Origin: Pseudomonas sp. HS6
GTDB lineage: Bacteria > Pseudomonadota > Gammaproteobacteria > Pseudomonadales > Pseudomonadaceae
Reading direction: 5' to 3'
Assembly: GCF_023375815.1 (NCBI RefSeq)
Contig: NZ_CP067412.1
Location: 1,550,001 to 1,614,000 of the forward strand
DNA: 64,000 nt
Part shown: positions 18,266-26,567 of the stretch, piece after piece
Numbering within the stretch: position 1 is the first letter of the stretch
How the letters are laid out: every line of letters starts with the position of its first letter
Program-made: the position numbers and the translations under genes
The notes under the pieces: model-generated
Seen by the model: the letters and a program-made list of their open reading frames with translations, nothing else
The model's database searches: none
Told to the model about the DNA's origin: nothing

Positions 18266-18883
18266 TTATGAATAAGTCACACGAATCCACTCGCGCAGCC
18301 AAATGATGCCATTTTCAAGCTTGATACAGTCCAATTGGACAAGTCGGTTGATCGCAGACGCGTACTGACTGTTGGTCAATGGGGGCAGAGCGTAGTGAAC
18401 CCTGAGTTCGCTGACGCGCACGAACCCCTCCGACTCAGCGATCTTGCTCTCCCCGTCTCGATTCTGCCAAAGCGCGAGTATGGTTACAGCTTCGATATCA
18501 GAGAACTCTTCCACCGCTCCACGCCAAACCTTGTTCCAGATGTAGAGACCAACAAGGACGATGGCGACTTGCGGCGCGACTGGCAGTGACGCTGCACCGA
18601 GACTGGCAAGTGATACGTCGGGGACAATATCGAGCAACTTCCTCCAGTTCAGCACGACGTTGCCAGGCTTCCGGGAACGTGCTTTCGGTGAATCGAATAG
18701 CGAGTTGATCGTAATCAGCCCGATCGTAAACTCAGGTGCTTCGGGCGGTGTGATGCTAGCGAAAGCATTCACCAAGCGGAGTCGAACCTCATCCGTAAGG
18801 ATCGCTCCAACCGGGTCGCGCGCCGCAACGCTTAGAAGCTGTTTCCGTTTTGCAAGTGCTGCGTCTTTGTCGTATTCCATCAC
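18266..18883 (-). CDS. Protein of unknown function with one membrane segment
   Basis: A 205-residue protein, unrecognised. Residues 1-75 are soluble and helical; a hydrophobic stretch lies near 88-115 (VSLASLGAASLPVAPQVAIVLVGLYIW). The C-terminal ~75 residues look like a winged helix (SEGFVRVSELRVHYALPPLTNSQYASAINRLVQLDCIKLENGIIWL), a fold that could bind DNA or a partner. The start MMEYDKD is at 18883, with a reasonable promoter at 18936-18965. It sits in the accessory region on the strand opposite the helicase. Confidence 0.6.
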   Translation of the reverse strand: MMEYDKDAALAKRKQLLSVAARDPVGAILTDEVRLRLVNAFASITPPEAPEFTIGLITINSLFDSPKARSRKPGNVVLNWRKLLDIVPDVSLASLGAASLPVAPQVAIVLVGLYIWNKVWRGAVEEFSDIEAVTILALWQNRDGESKIAESEGFVRVSELRVHYALPPLTNSQYASAINRLVQLDCIKLENGIIWLREWIRVTYS

Positions 18884-18935
18884 GAAAGGGTGTCCTCTAG
18901 GTATTAGGCCTAGTGCTCAGGCAAAAGGTCTGTCT

Positions 18936-18965
18936 TTATAACCGGAATGAACCGGCTTGAGACAA
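18936..18965 (-). promoter_or_regulatory. Predicted sigma-70 promoter of the 18266-18883 gene
   Basis: On the minus strand, TTGTCT (-35, 18960-18965) and TTATAA (-10, 18936-18941) are 18 bp apart. CCGG repeats (CCGGAATGAACCGG) fill the spacer and might be an operator. Confidence 0.45.
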
Positions 18966-19456
18966 TACCCGGAGCACCCCGCGAAGGTCTATCGCGAAAT
19001 ATCGCTATTGGCCGTCAGCGGTGGTTAGCAACCAACAAAGTAATCCTCGATTCTTGTCATGGTGAAAATGGCTGACTCATGTTCCTAAAACCAAAAATCT
19101 GCGATTTAAACATCCACGTTTAAAACCTCTTGCCGCAACCTCCCCAAGGCTACAACGCCTTGCGTCATTGCCTACGACTACGCCAGAATCCGCCGGCTTG
19201 TGCGTCTACGGCGCGGGTCTTATCGTTTCCCGGTCACTGAAAAACAGTGACGGGGTTTGGTAGCCCCGGATTATCGTAGGTTGCATAAGCATCATGATGT
19301 GCGGTGTCTGAAAGGCTCTGCGTCATGGTGGTCATGCACAGGGCGTCTTCGGGCGCGCCGGTTCCTACGTCCCGGTCTACCAACCTGAGCATGGCCGCCA
19401 CCCATCGTTTGGTAGCGAGAGTGTCGGCTCCCATTTGACGATGTAGGAGTTTCACC
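18966..19456 (+). other. Gene-free stretch; conserved-looking leader before the DUF6124 gene
   Basis: No convincing gene. From about 19200 the + strand holds a run of short inverted repeats: TCACTGAAAAACAGTGA (19236-19252), GGGGTTTGGTAGCCCC just after it, and CAT/ATG-rich repeats near 19290-19340. It ends with GTAGGAG just before the ATG at 19457. I recall similar long leaders ahead of other DUF6124/DUF3077 genes in Pseudomonas, so a structured 5' UTR is likely. An 80-codon minus frame (19234-19476) is present but I see no support for it. Confidence 0.4.
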
Positions 19457-19870
19457 ATGATCAAACCAACACCCAACCCACCCGAAACCGACCCAACCTC
19501 CCCCTACGAATCCCCCAACTCCAAAAAACTCCACGACGCCGCCGAGCGCGCGCTGGATCACTACCTCTTCCCCGCCGCCGGGGTCATGTCGTCCTGTAAC
19601 GAACCCGAGCGGATGTACCTGGCCAATCCGAAGTACAACACCGAATGTTTGCTGGCCAATGCCAGCGAAACCCTGAGTTCTGCGAGCGAGATGCTCAGTA
19701 ACTTCGCCGCCCTGCTCGATCCCTCGAACCGCAAGACGGCGCTGGGTATTGCGCAGGTGGTGATGATTGCCGAGCTGGCGGTGATCAGGCGCTGGATCAC
19801 GTCGAGGTCGCGTAACCGGTCGGCGTCTGTAGAAGCAGTCGGTGGCTGCTTCTACAGCGCTATTCGTTGA
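19457..19870 (+). CDS. DUF6124 (DUF3077-like) family protein
   Basis: A 137-residue protein of a Pseudomonas-typical family of unknown function. The N-terminus has the family signature MIKPTPNPPETDP and SPNSKKLHDAAERALDHYL; the helical core is CLLANASETLSSASEMLSNFAALLD and KTALGIAQVVMIAEL. The last ~25 residues (RSRNRSASVEAVGGCFYSAIR) are unlike the family and are encoded by a perfect 12-bp inverted repeat, so the original end may have been replaced. A good RBS precedes the ATG. Members often occur in multiple copies per genome. Confidence 0.75.
   Translation: MIKPTPNPPETDPTSPYESPNSKKLHDAAERALDHYLFPAAGVMSSCNEPERMYLANPKYNTECLLANASETLSSASEMLSNFAALLDPSNRKTALGIAQVVMIAELAVIRRWITSRSRNRSASVEAVGGCFYSAIR
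19827..19857. repeat. Perfect 12-bp inverted repeat at the 3' end of the DUF6124 gene
   Basis: CTGTAGAAGCAG (19827-19838) and CTGCTTCTACAG (19846-19857) flank a 7-base loop. The core resembles CTGTAGGAGC-type REP cores seen in pseudomonads. It overlaps the final codons and may act as a terminator-like hairpin. Confidence 0.6.
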
Positions 19871-19957
19871 GCGCCTTTTGTTGCGGGAACGGATGCGATT
19901 TCGGCAGGTATGCGATACCTTGCGGCCCCGAAACCGGCTTGTATTCATGGAGGAAAA

Positions 19958-20065
19958 ATGCGGATTTACATTACAGGGGCTTCGTGTGCGGGCGTGACCA
20001 CGCTGGGTCGAAACAGCGTTGACTCGATGGCGGCGGATGTCATTCGTGCGTTGCCGCAAGCATGA
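19958..20065 (+). pseudogene. Remnant of a P-loop kinase/AAA-type gene, now a 35-codon ORF
   Basis: The ATG at 19958 has a strong GGAGG RBS. The frame opens MRIYITGASCAGVTTLGR, which is the N-terminus and Walker A (GASCAGVTT) of small P-loop ATPases of the adenylate-kinase type. After 18 residues it jumps to NSVDSMAADVIRALPQA and stops at 20065. All catalytic parts are missing, consistent with a large internal deletion. Its stop overlaps the ATG of the next gene (ATGA at 20062), so translation of the remnant could drive that gene. Confidence 0.6.
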
Positions 20066-20403
20066 AGCTAAAACCACTACTCATCAGCCTTCTCTGCTGC
20101 ATCAGCTCCCCATCCCACGCAACCGACGTCCCGATCAAAGAACACATGCCCTTTGTAACCGCACGAAAGGCCTTGATCAAAAACGGCTGGAAGCCGAGCC
20201 CGACCTACACAGGTGAATACGGGGTCGAAAACATCCTCCAGAGAAAGGGCTTCACTGAAATCGAGTCGTGCACGGTTGGTCTTCAATTCTGCAGTTTCAA
20301 CTACGTCAGGAACGGCGTCTGCCTGGGTGTGGCGACTGTCGGGGAAGAGGTCAAAGACATGAAGGTCTATTCCTGGAGTTTCAAATGTCCTGAGCAGGAT
20401 TGA
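20062..20403 (+). CDS. Small exported protein of unknown function
   Basis: A 113-residue protein with a signal peptide (LLISLLCCISSPSHA-TD, ~21 residues). The mature part reads FVTARKALIKNGWKPSPT and has four cysteines in the second half (ESCTVGLQFCSFNY, GVCLGV, FKCPEQD), probably two disulfides. Similar small periplasmic proteins occur in pseudomonads without known function. Its ATG overlaps the stop of a decayed P-loop gene and it has no RBS of its own that I can see, so it may depend on coupling. Confidence 0.68.
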   Translation: MKLKPLLISLLCCISSPSHATDVPIKEHMPFVTARKALIKNGWKPSPTYTGEYGVENILQRKGFTEIESCTVGLQFCSFNYVRNGVCLGVATVGEEVKDMKVYSWSFKCPEQD

Positions 20404-20461
20404 GGCTCTTTAGAACGCCTCAATCCTGCTGCCGCACCATGACTGACAGCCCTTACCAAGA

Positions 20462-20643
20462 TCAGGTGTCGGATTGATGGGCCGACCAGTGTTTCATTTC
20501 TTCTGCAATGAAGTGGTTTACCAGGTCACGGTACATCTGCTCGATTGCATCCGGGCTCAAGCCCTCAACTTCGGCCCACACGCGTCGTGTTGCCAACATG
20601 GCCTTGAAACGCTCCGGAGCACGCACGGAAGTTGCTGAGGTCT
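20462..20643 (-). pseudogene. C-terminal fragment of a chorismate mutase (AroQ-type)
   Basis: The minus strand reads TSATSVRAPERFKAMLATRR, then VWAEVEGLSPDAIEQMYRDL and a C-terminus ending EEMKHWSAHQSDT, stopping at 20462. This matches the second half of small chorismate mutase / isochorismate-pyruvate lyase proteins. The first ~45 residues, including the first catalytic arginine, are missing. The frame is closed by TAG right at the boundary with palindrome copy 2 (20646), so loss or insertion happened exactly there. Not functional as it stands. Confidence 0.75.
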
Positions 20644-20645
20644 AG

Positions 20646-20691
20646 AAAAGGGGACTGATTTATTTTCTGAGAAATAAATCAGTCCCCTTTT
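20646..20691. repeat. Dispersed palindrome, copy 2
   Basis: Left arm AAAAGGGGACTGATTTATT (20646-20664) faces right arm AAATAAATCAGTCCCCTTTT (20672-20691) with a 7-base loop. It abuts the truncated chorismate mutase fragment and lies just past the stop of the gene at 20703, where its T-run could terminate transcription. Confidence 0.9.
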
Positions 20692-20702
20692 TTGGTCCTT
20701 TT

Positions 20703-21140
20703 TTAAGCTTCAGTGTCATGTCGCGGCACTACGCCAAGGGCTTCTCTGGCCACGAATATCGCTTTACCGGTGACAAAGACTCGGTAGCGAGGGTCATGTT
20801 CACCACCGTAAGGAATTTGATCAGACCAGCTCACTACCCCTAGCTTTTTGAGCTCGTGCTCCAGGGCCATGGCGTTATCTTGGGACTTAAAGAAGCCAAC
20901 ACAGTGGTCATGACGCATTGCCACGATGTATTTGAAGAAAAAATCGCAGGCTTGGGACTCACTGTCGGAGACATGGATTGGCGGTGAATCTTCACCTCGT
21001 TCCGTATAACAAACCTGCCACTGCTCGCCCTTGCGGCTCAGATAAAAGGCGTCGGAAGCCGCGCCACGCGAGCCGATGGCAAAACTGGACGGGTTGCATC
21101 CCTCTTCTAACAGGCGCTCTGCGAGCTCTCGTGAGTTCAT
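20703..21140 (-). CDS. Protein of unknown function, immunity-protein-like
   Basis: About 145 residues from the ATG at 21140 (MNSRELAERLLEEGCNPSSF); a TTG start at 21182 would add 14 residues. The sequence has SRKGEQWQVCYTERGEDSPP, ACDFFFKYIVAMRHDHCVGFF and a C-terminal half reading YGGEHDPRYRVFVTGKAIFVAREAL. The size, acidity and aromatic/His-rich core recall small immunity proteins of polymorphic toxins, but no cognate toxin is nearby. Assignment is tentative. It follows the photolyase/DUF2256 genes on the same strand. Confidence 0.6.
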   Translation of the reverse strand: MNSRELAERLLEEGCNPSSFAIGSRGAASDAFYLSRKGEQWQVCYTERGEDSPPIHVSDSESQACDFFFKYIVAMRHDHCVGFFKSQDNAMALEHELKKLGVVSWSDQIPYGGEHDPRYRVFVTGKAIFVAREALGVVPRHDTEA

Positions 21141-21193
21141 TGCTTCCAAAAGTTTGTCCTCGATGCCGGCAAATGGGGGCAAAACGGCAGGCG

Positions 21194-21376
21194 CTATTTC
21201 ACCTTCGTCGCGTCACTGCAGCGCAATCCTACACCGCCATCCACAATAGATTTACTACGCCGACAACGCTCCGAGCAGTAGCGCACGTCCTCCCAGCAGC
21301 GAGCCCATTTCTTCCTCCATGTGAATGGAAGGCCGCAGGTCGCGCAGGTTTTGACGGGCAGCACACTCTTTTTCAC
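21194..21376 (-). CDS. DUF2256 domain protein
   Basis: A 60-residue protein with the family pattern [30 protein letters not shown]: two C-x2-C / C-x3-C pairs likely binding zinc. DUF2256 genes commonly sit next to cryptochrome/photolyase genes, as here, where the start overlaps the photolyase stop (21373-21376). Function is unknown; a role in photolyase cofactor or repair chemistry is only suggested by that linkage. Confidence 0.85.
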   Translation of the reverse strand: MKKSVLPVKTCATCGLPFTWRKKWARCWEDVRYCSERCRRSKSIVDGGVGLRCSDATKVK

Positions 21377-22914
21377 AACGACTCACCATCGTCCAATTGC
21401 TTGAGCAACCACTCGCCGCGTTGCCAAAGCGCCTGTTGTTTGGAATCAGGCATGCGGTCGAGGTTTTTGTAGATCATGCTCATGCGTTGATTGCCACGCA
21501 GTCGGTCGCCGTGACGCATTAGAAAGTGCCAGTAAAGCGAGTTGAAAGGGCAAGCTTCGTCGGTGGTGCTTTCGCTCACTTTGTAGGCGCAGCCACGGCA
21601 ATAGTCGGACATGCGCTTGATGTATTGGCCGCTCGCACAATAGGGTTTGGAACCGAGATAGCCGCCATCGGCGTGCATGACCATGCCCAGTGTATTGGGT
21701 AGTTCTACCCAGTCGAAGGCGTCCATGTAGATCGCCAGATACCACTCACATATTTCACTCGGTGCGATACCGGCGAGCAGTGCGAAGTTGCCGGTCACCA
21801 TTAGTCGTTGGATGTGGTGAGCGTAGGCATGTTCCAGGCTCTGGCTGATAGCCTGGCGCATGCAGTTCATCTGCGTTTTGCCTGTCCAGTAGAACTCTGG
21901 AAGCGACCGCGTATTACCAAAGGCATTTCCCTGGGCATAGTCAGGCATCTTCAGCCAGTAGACGCCTCGGACATACTCACGCCAGCCGATCAGTTGTCGA
22001 ATAAAGCCTTCGGCGGCGTTGAGTGCAATGTTGCCGGACCAATACGCAGATTCCACATCGCTGCAAAGCTGGCGAAGATCCAGCAAGCCGATATTAAGTG
22101 CCGCGCTTATACGCGCATGAAACAGAAACGGCTCATCGCTGGCCATGGCGTCTTGATAGTCGCCGAAGGCTGCCAGGCCCCAATCGAGAAAGTAATCCCA
22201 CAGGGCCTGAGCTTCGGCGTGGGTGACCGGATAGTCGAACGTGTCGAGGGCGCCATAGTGACCGGAGAAGTTTTTGGCAACTAACGCAAGCACATCCCGG
22301 GTGATTGCGTCTGGCGTAAAACGGGCTGGCGAAGGCGGCCTGACACCCTTGGGCAAGGCTTTGCGGTTTTCCGCATCGAAGTTCCAGGCGCCTCCGACCG
22401 GGCTGCCGTCGCCATTGAGTAACAACCTGCTCTTGCGGCGCATCTCTCGATAAAAGAACTCCATGCGCAGCTGTTTTTTGCCCTGCGCCCAGTGAGAGAA
22501 ATCGGCACGTGTGCAAAGAAAGCGACGATCGGAATGCCACGTGATCGCCAAGCCACAGTCCCTGATTGAATGCTCCAGTCGCCAGTCACCGCACTCCGTG
22601 ACGTGGAGTTCATCCGATTGCAGGCGTGACTGCCAGCGGTGCAACTCGCTAGGCACGGATCCAGTGTTTTCCGGATCATCGAGCGTTACGTACTGCACCC
22701 TGATTCCCCTCTGCTGCAACGCTTCGGCGAAGTGACGCATGGCGCTGAAAATCAGGACGATCTTTTGCGGGTGATGAGGAACATGGCTGGCCTCTTCCAT
22801 CACCTCGACCAGGAGCACCGTATCGCGCTCTTGATCCAGCCCCTGCAGCGAGGCGAGGTCGAAAGATAACTGGTCGCCCAGGACGAGGCACAATCGGCGA
22901 GTCGTATGCATCAA
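21373..22914 (-). CDS. phrB: FeS-containing bacterial cryptochrome / (6-4) photolyase (PhrB type)
   Basis: A 513-residue photolyase of the FeS-BCP group, which repairs (6-4) photoproducts using FAD, a lumazine-type antenna and a [4Fe-4S] cluster. The four cluster cysteines are visible at 351 (QMNCMRQ), 439 and 442 (DYCRGCAYK) and 455 (DEACPFN), one residue offset from Agrobacterium PhrB as I recall it. The N-terminal antenna domain starts [11 protein letters not shown]; the FAD region includes [21 protein letters not shown] and [14 protein letters not shown]. It is followed by an overlapping DUF2256 gene. A LitR/PplR-type box lies 90-115 bp upstream, predicting light induction. Confidence 0.92.
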   Translation of the reverse strand: MMHTTRRLCLVLGDQLSFDLASLQGLDQERDTVLLVEVMEEASHVPHHPQKIVLIFSAMRHFAEALQQRGIRVQYVTLDDPENTGSVPSELHRWQSRLQSDELHVTECGDWRLEHSIRDCGLAITWHSDRRFLCTRADFSHWAQGKKQLRMEFFYREMRRKSRLLLNGDGSPVGGAWNFDAENRKALPKGVRPPSPARFTPDAITRDVLALVAKNFSGHYGALDTFDYPVTHAEAQALWDYFLDWGLAAFGDYQDAMASDEPFLFHARISAALNIGLLDLRQLCSDVESAYWSGNIALNAAEGFIRQLIGWREYVRGVYWLKMPDYAQGNAFGNTRSLPEFYWTGKTQMNCMRQAISQSLEHAYAHHIQRLMVTGNFALLAGIAPSEICEWYLAIYMDAFDWVELPNTLGMVMHADGGYLGSKPYCASGQYIKRMSDYCRGCAYKVSESTTDEACPFNSLYWHFLMRHGDRLRGNQRMSMIYKNLDRMPDSKQQALWQRGEWLLKQLDDGESL

Positions 22915-23004
22915 TCAGGTTCCAGTTGACGGGGAGCATGAGGGCCCGACGATTTCGTGGATTAAATCCACGCAACGTTTTTCAAGAAGGGAGACCTGAA
23001 TTCT

Positions 23005-23028
23005 TGTACAAGAATTAAGAAATGTACA
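23005..23028 (-). promoter_or_regulatory. Putative LitR/PplR light-response box upstream of phrB
   Basis: Two TGTACA hexamers (23005-23010, 23023-23028) are separated by exactly 12 bp. This fits the T(G/A)TACA-N12-TGTA(C/T)A motif I recall for B12-dependent LitR-type photoreceptors in Pseudomonas putida. The right-hand half of a perfect 18-bp palindrome (AATTCTTGTACAAGAATT, 22999-23016) overlaps the first hexamer. phrB starts 91 bp away on the minus strand. Confidence 0.7.
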
Positions 23029-23067
23029 ATTTTATCGCAGGGTATCGGCTGGGACACGCCAAGCGCT

Positions 23068-24477
23068 TCACCAAAACCAATACGGCAAAAACTTCGGCGT
23101 GGGCTCGATCATGAGTTCCAGGTGGTAGGTGATGGGGTTGAAGAAGAACATATCCAGTATCAGAAAGGCCCCTACCCCGAACGACAGCGTCATGAACTCA
23201 CGGTAGCGATGCTCGACGAAGTACTCGCGTTTGGCATGGTAGAAGCTCAACAACGCAAACAGTCCAAGGCCTGCGCCCAGGTAGTTGGGCTGCAATGGGA
23301 CTTCCGCAAAGTTGTTGTACACGAGCACCGATAACAGCAGGCCCAAACCCAACGCCGGCAACTTGAGACAGAACTGCATCAAGCCGTTTTTGGCGCGGAC
23401 GAATGCCGCTTCATGGCTGACAAAGAGGTAGGCGGCCAACAGGGAAATGGCCGGGGTGATTGCCAGTATGTAGCGCGCTTTCTTGGAGCTTGGAATCGTG
23501 AACAGTACCAGCAGCACCAACAGCCACCCGGTTAGATAAAGCAGCAGGTCGATGTCTTTATCGCGGGTCGAGCGGAAGAACAGTTTGTACTTCTTCAAAA
23601 TCACATTGATGGCGTAAAACACCGTGAACCCGTAGGTAAACAGGCCTGCGGAGAAGTAGAAGTAATAGCGCGGTGCGTGGTCGGAGCCGAAGCGCCCTAT
23701 TCCTTGCATGTTCAGGACTTCAACGAGAAACGCTTGCCCCCCTTGCAGGTACGCGGCCCAGGCCAGCAGCACAACTCCGGCGGCCAGAATCAGGCCGGAG
23801 AGGAATGAAAACAACAGCAACATGCGCCATTGGCGGCTCAGGAAGTAATAAGCCCCGATGACACAAGCGGGCCCGATCAAACCGATAGGCCCACGAAACG
23901 CAAAGCCCAGCGCCAGCCCCACGAACAGGAACACCAGGCGACGCGGGTCTTTTTTCAACTCGGCCGAATAGGCAACGTAGAAGCAGATCAATGTGAACAG
24001 GGCCGGATAGATATCAAGTGCCAGTGAGTTCACGCCGTCCAGAAAGGCCCAGGTCAACAGGCTGAAAAGTACGCCGTAAGCGCCCCACTTCTTGCTGTGC
24101 AACGCCCCGAGCCGATAAATGAACACCATCATCAGGGAGGCGGCAATGCAGGAAGGCAGGCCCATTGAGAGTATGGAGACGCGGCCAAACGGCAAGGAAG
24201 CCAGATAGACCAGTAAGGTGTTGAGGACCGTATAGTCGGGATACGGTTTGAGGTCGTCGGCAATGGGAAACAGCGTGACGCCGTTCGCCAGCATGTAATC
24301 GGCGAAGTCGACAAAGCGTGTTGTGTAGTTGAGGACAGCGGGTTTGTACTGCAACACCATGAATACGGCCAGTGTCATGAAGAAAATGCTCAGGCATGGA
24401 TTTCTTGTAATCAATCCCTTCAACATGCCAGCCCGCCAAGTGCGCTCTACAACAAGCGGGGCATCATATCGATCCAT
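23068..24477 (-). CDS. Polytopic membrane protein, glycosyltransferase-39 / ArnT-like
   Basis: A 469-residue membrane protein with about 11-12 helices. The first periplasmic loop (NYTTRFVDFADYMLANGVTL ... KPYPDYTVLNTLLVYLASLP) and LPFGRVSILSMGLPSCIAA layout match GT-C enzymes of the PMT/ArnT group, including the acidic D of RFVDFAD. TIPSSKKARYILAITPAISLLAAYLF is a strong ArnT-type signature. It probably transfers a sugar from a lipid carrier to lipid A or another envelope acceptor; donor and acceptor are unknown. It stands alone, downstream of nothing recognisable. Confidence 0.75.
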   Translation of the reverse strand: MDRYDAPLVVERTWRAGMLKGLITRNPCLSIFFMTLAVFMVLQYKPAVLNYTTRFVDFADYMLANGVTLFPIADDLKPYPDYTVLNTLLVYLASLPFGRVSILSMGLPSCIAASLMMVFIYRLGALHSKKWGAYGVLFSLLTWAFLDGVNSLALDIYPALFTLICFYVAYSAELKKDPRRLVFLFVGLALGFAFRGPIGLIGPACVIGAYYFLSRQWRMLLLFSFLSGLILAAGVVLLAWAAYLQGGQAFLVEVLNMQGIGRFGSDHAPRYYFYFSAGLFTYGFTVFYAINVILKKYKLFFRSTRDKDIDLLLYLTGWLLVLLVLFTIPSSKKARYILAITPAISLLAAYLFVSHEAAFVRAKNGLMQFCLKLPALGLGLLLSVLVYNNFAEVPLQPNYLGAGLGLFALLSFYHAKREYFVEHRYREFMTLSFGVGAFLILDMFFFNPITYHLELMIEPTPKFLPYWFW

Positions 24478-24647
24478 CGGTAACCCTTTAGTGAAGTTGT
24501 TCTTTTTGGCTCCAGTCCGGAAAGCGCGCTAACGCTGAAAATGAAGTCCTGCTCTCTGGAAAGTTGAGTTTGAGCCTAGTCCACGACATGGACTATTCAA
24601 GCAGCACGCTCCCCAACACTTCCTGAACGAGACTAACGAAAGTCAAT

Positions 24648-24703
24648 AAAAAGCCCGGCCAGACTCCTTCGTCACTGACGAAGAGTATCTAGCCGGGCTT
24701 TTT
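24648..24703. terminator. Strong bidirectional hairpin terminator
   Basis: AAAAAGCCCGGC (24648-24659) pairs with GCCGGGCTTTTT (24692-24703); an inner CTTCGTC/GACGAAG stem extends it. It lies 10 bp after the stop of the AidA/PixA gene on the minus strand and ends in a T-run in both directions. Confidence 0.9.
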
Positions 24704-24712
24704 GCAGTTCAG

Positions 24713-25234
24713 TTATTGGTTATTGACGGTGATGTAGGGGTCCCAAGTGCGGTCCGGGCCAATCTGGTTAAGGTCACGGTCGTACAACGCGAAGGTGATG
24801 GTGTACCAGAGTTTTCCCGGGTTCAGAGCAGTAGCTTGCCACAGGGAGTACGTCACATCGGTTTTGGAAACACCGCCGGGCGCAGGCTTGTTCAGATAGA
24901 TCACTACACCGGGCACGTTGAAAGAGACCGGTGTCGAGATGGTGCCTTTGTAATCGCCGCCCAAGTGGGGATCGCCAGGCTGGACGTTTTTGATCTGTGC
25001 GATGCGGTCGAAGTTGCGCGACAGCGTGGTGGCACGCCAGCGGATGTTGTCGCCGGTTTTGACGTCGATCCACAACTCGTTACCACCTTCGCCGGTATTA
25101 CCGCCGGAATGGGGGTCGACGGCATCGCGCGTCACCAGCATGGAGATCGCACCGCCTACGTCATTGGGATGGGCCAGCAGGTAATCGGCATCGACGTTGA
25201 CGAGCACGTCATAGGTGTTGGTCGCACTGGACAT
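24713..25234 (-). CDS. AidA/PixA family (inclusion-body type) protein
   Basis: A 173-residue protein starting at the ATG at 25234 (MSSATNTYDVLVNVDADYLL), with GGAGC seven bases upstream; a 20-residue longer frame has no RBS. Family features are NVDADYLLAHPNDV, GNELWIDVKTGDNIRWRATTLS and the LWYTITFALYDRD near the C-terminus. PixA is a crystalline inclusion protein of Xenorhabdus and AidA is a quorum-regulated Ralstonia/Burkholderia protein; function is otherwise open. It has its own near-consensus promoter and a strong terminator, so it may be highly expressed. Confidence 0.85.
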   Translation of the reverse strand: MSSATNTYDVLVNVDADYLLAHPNDVGGAISMLVTRDAVDPHSGGNTGEGGNELWIDVKTGDNIRWRATTLSRNFDRIAQIKNVQPGDPHLGGDYKGTISTPVSFNVPGVVIYLNKPAPGGVSKTDVTYSLWQATALNPGKLWYTITFALYDRDLNQIGPDRTWDPYITVNNQ

Positions 25235-25321
25235 TTTGCTGCTCCTTGTTGGAATGGCATGAACGACCGCGCCCGCAAAGGCTGTCCGGCTCATCCGGTC
25301 CCTGGATGCGGTCTGCGGAGA

Positions 25322-25349
25322 ACGATAGGAGATGGCTTTATGGTGTCAA
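25322..25349 (-). promoter_or_regulatory. Predicted sigma-70 promoter of the AidA/PixA gene
   Basis: On the minus strand a consensus TTGACA (25344-25349) and TATCGT (25322-25327) are 16 bp apart, about 80 bp before the ATG. In the rest of 25235-25668 I see only a 51-codon frame (25556-25711) with a fair RBS and no recognisable product. Confidence 0.6.
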
Positions 25350-25668
25350 CGTGCAATCAGTTGACGCGGGATAAACGCGGTGTGACGCGGAGCGACCAAG
25401 GCTTTGATTTACTTCTCTACCAGCCAATTTCCTCATCATTTTTTGGATGTTCACTGACTGCTTGGATTGGCAAAGGCGCACAGTCGTTGTCGGCAAGTGC
25501 GTCATGGCATCCTGCAAGTTGAGCGACCCGCCTGGTTAACTTAAGGTGATTACGCATGACTACACTGCACCGCGCCGCGCTGGCGATCGCCAATACATGC
25601 GTGCCGTCATTACAAAAAAAACGAGGCCGGTTTTCGCCACGACCGCGCAGAAACGGAAAGGAATTTTC

Positions 25669-26493
25669 ATGGACCGGAAAAAAGACTCATCCGCCACTTC
25701 AGATTGGGTAATCCGTAGCGCCCAACCCGGCAGTGTCGAGCGGATCGAGGCGTGGTTCGGCAGCCACGGCTACGACCCGCACCGCCACGACACCTACTCG
25801 ATCGGCCGTACCTTGGCAGGCGTGCAGAGTTTTCACTACAAGGGTTCGTTGCGCCATGGGGTGCCAGGCAACACGCTCGTGCTTCACCCTGACGAACTTC
25901 ATGATGGCATGGCCGGCACCGACGCGGGTTTTCGCTACCGTATGGCTTACGTTGATCCGGCATTGATCCAGAACGTCCTGGGTGGGGAACCCCTGCCCTT
26001 CATCACCAGCGGGCTGTCGAACGATCCACGCCTGTACCATGCCAGCGAAGCGTTCGTGCGAGCGGTGGATCATCCTCTGGAGACGCTGGAAGAACAGGAC
26101 GCCCTGTATGACCTGGCAATCGCGTTGCGTCTCGTCGGGGGCAAACCTCGCGGCCGCAAGCGCCTTGATTACCGCTCAACCGAACGCGCCAGAGCGTTTA
26201 TCCTGGAACATCTGCACGTGGGCATCACGCTGGAGATGCTCGAACATGCCAGCGGACGCGAACGCTGGAGCCTGTCACGCGACTTCAGGACGCTCTACGG
26301 CACCAGTCCCTACCGATTCGTCACCCTGCGCCGCCTGGATCGCTTTCGCGAATTGATCCTTGACGGCTTCGCATTGGTTGATGCTGCCCTCGCCGCAGGT
26401 TTCCACGATCAGAGTCACATGACGCGACATTTCACGCGCTGCTACGGCGTCCCTCCCATGCGTTGGCTGGAGCGTTTACGGCTCGCACGCTGA
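25669..26493 (+). CDS. AraC-family transcriptional regulator
   Basis: A 274-residue AraC regulator. The N-terminal cupin-like sensing domain reads FGSHGYDPHRHDTYSIGRTLAG and VLHPDELHDG. The C-terminal domain (~175-274) has two HTH motifs, LEMLEHASGRERWSLSRDFR and ALVDAALAAGFHDQSHMTRHF, with the usual GVPPMRWLE end. The ATG at 25669 has GGAAAGGA upstream; an extended frame from 25546 is unsupported. It may act on a neighbour, perhaps the cupin gene 75 bp downstream; ligand unknown. Confidence 0.88.
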   Translation: MDRKKDSSATSDWVIRSAQPGSVERIEAWFGSHGYDPHRHDTYSIGRTLAGVQSFHYKGSLRHGVPGNTLVLHPDELHDGMAGTDAGFRYRMAYVDPALIQNVLGGEPLPFITSGLSNDPRLYHASEAFVRAVDHPLETLEEQDALYDLAIALRLVGGKPRGRKRLDYRSTERARAFILEHLHVGITLEMLEHASGRERWSLSRDFRTLYGTSPYRFVTLRRLDRFRELILDGFALVDAALAAGFHDQSHMTRHFTRCYGVPPMRWLERLRLAR

Positions 26494-26567
26494 CTTGCAG
26501 GATCGTACAAGAACACTCGATTCACTGTTCTATAGGCTGACGACTCCAACTATCCAGAGGGTCCGTC

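Noticed and set aside
19234..19476. An 80-codon minus frame ahead of the DUF6124 gene
   Set aside because: Overlaps the DUF6124 start and leader; no RBS or family resemblance.
25556..25711. A 51-codon ORF with a fair RBS overlapping the AraC start
   Set aside because: No recognisable product, contains a run of eight A, and the AraC gene start with its own RBS explains the downstream part.
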